Shown here: piece after piece, positions 62,608 through 64,000 of the stretch
Layout of the letters: each line of letters opens with the position of its first letter
Position numbering within the stretch: position 1 is the first letter of the stretch
Position numbers and translations under genes: made by a program
Origin: Puffinus mauretanicus
Taxonomy: Eukaryota; Chordata; Aves; Procellariiformes; Procellariidae
Assembly: GCA_023333565.1 (NCBI GenBank)
Contig: JAJKFH010001094.1
Span: 2,108,001 to 2,172,000 of the forward strand
DNA: 64,000 bases
Direction: 5' to 3'
Notes under the pieces: generated by a model
Told to the model about the DNA's origin: nothing
Database searches by the model: none
What the model saw: the letters and a program-made list of their open reading frames with translations, nothing else

Positions 62608-64000
62608 GTAAGCTATAATTATATTGTGGAAAAGCATTCAGAAGTTTAATCTTTCTGCGTAACTCTTAAGTATTATGAGGTCCAGAAAAGACGACTGTTT
62701 TGTTTAGAGGAGATGTTATTGTACTGTGAAACAAGTAATTGCTTAGGAAATGGAAAGAACTGCATGTTGTCTTACACTGCATAAAAACACAAAACTCTCT
62801 TTGTGCAAGTGTATTGCTTTTCCAAGTGTTCTGGATAAATAGCTGTAGAGAGTGGCCATATATTGATTGGAAATGAAGAGTTGCAGTCCTAATGAGGTTG
62901 CATCAATACGTGGGTTTTTACTATTAGTTTCTGGTCCTGTAAGCCTAAAGTATATTCTTTCTGTTGGTATACCTAGGAGAATTTTATTTAGGGAAAGCGA
63001 AATTTTTTTGCTGACACAAATTAGTATACAGTTTCATTTCAAAAAGCATTACTTTTATATAAGATTTAACCTTACATTTGAAGAGGTTCATTGTATTCTT
63101 TAGGCAGTCAGTGCTGTTGAATCTGCTGGAAACGGAGATACAAGTTTAAATAAAAGTTATTCTGAAACTTCTTGTGACTTGTGCTTCTGTTGTTCTTGGC
63201 TTCGTTATGCTTGTACTCCAGGAAACAGGTGCACAGTTTTTATGATTAAAAACTTCAATATTTATACTGTAATGTCATGTGTTTGTCATGTAGAACTGGA
63301 TTTTCAAAATTCAGGCTGAATGTTCATTACACTAATATGTACATCGGATGGTTGGATACAGAGAATATTAGCTACCTGAGCTTACTTTGATTTCTGCATG
63401 CCTAATTTGGGAAATAATATCCATAATGTTAGCTTTATGAGTTTATTGTTTTCTCACAGAGCTCTGAGCTTGTTGTTGAACTTGATAGCATTAGTTGCAC
63501 TGTCTTTTGAGCTGTAATTTCAGGAACATATGCTTAAGTATAGTTCTGAAAACTGTTGAGTATAGTAGCAAAGTAAGATAATCTTAAGCAGCTGCTGGGT
63601 AATTAATTTTTGTTTTGGTTGTACTTAAAAGGGATTGATGCTATCCTACCTTCTTATTTTAACGTGCACCAAACTGACCTAATTTTTTTTTTCCTCTGGT
63701 TTACTACAGATTTTTTTTAATGTCTGTTTTTAAATTAATTTAAATTTTGCTTGTAAAACCAACTGTTCATTAAGAATTGAATGACTGGAAGTTCAGTGTC
63801 TTTATAGTGCAAATAACAGATTTTACGAGACATCGAACAATAACGTTATTACACCATTAAACATAAATGAAACCGCGATTAAAATGTAATTATGCTAGCT
63901 AATAGAATTGCCAGTTGAACTTGGGAGGATAATTAGAATCTCATTAGTAGATTTTTGACAACTCTTTTGTCATTCATTTTCCTTCTGAGTAGCTTCTGAC
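62608..64000 (+). other. CDK13: CDK13 intron 7, first part
   Basis: Runs off the window end. I looked for the next kinase exon (PYTNKVITLWYRPPE) in all three plus frames and did not find it. Confidence 0.85.

Overview
The window is vertebrate nuclear DNA, most likely from a bird. It carries intron-rich genes with GT-AG junctions, a CR1 LINE 3' end with the (ATTCTATG)n tail typical of birds and other reptiles, and two LTRs of an ERVL-like family that I recognise from neoavian genomes. The encoded proteins differ only slightly from the mammalian ones. Two tandem plus-strand genes explain the coding content: RALA (complete coding sequence) and CDK13 (first seven coding exons). The same neighbours lie in the same order and orientation on human 7p14.1.

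Layout. 1-2492 is the end of RALA intron 1, with an old LTR at about 494-1035. 2493-12160 holds the RALA coding exons, joining to 206 codons, and a 3' UTR of about 1.8 kb ending at an AATAAA. 12161-30100 is intergenic. Most of it is featureless, but it contains a GC-rich compound repeat island at 18040-21604. That island is bounded by two near-identical 137-146 bp inverted arms and contains 170-176 bp tandem repeats. 30110-32790 is a CpG island with the CDK13 promoter (two BANP-type palindromes, an inverted CCAAT/GC box, an NRF1 palindrome), a leader with short upstream ORFs, and CDK13 exon 1. 32668-64000 is CDK13 introns 1-7 with exons 2-7. It includes a CR1 3' end in intron 2 and a solo LTR with an intact 5-bp target duplication in intron 5. 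The window ends inside intron 7, after the DFG motif and before the rest of the activation segment.

The two genes are not functionally linked by anything visible. RALA is a Ras-like GTPase of exocytosis and signalling at membranes. CDK13 is a nuclear cyclin K-dependent kinase that phosphorylates the RNA polymerase II C-terminal domain. Each has ordinary mRNA signals, and their proximity looks like conserved synteny. All exon joins were checked by hand for phase and protein continuity. RALA gives exactly 206 codons. CDK13 gives 850 codons plus two bases, and its kinase landmarks sit a constant 16 residues before the human numbering as I remember it.

I found no convincing new protein-coding system. 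The least explained structure is the inverted-repeat-bounded GC island between the genes.
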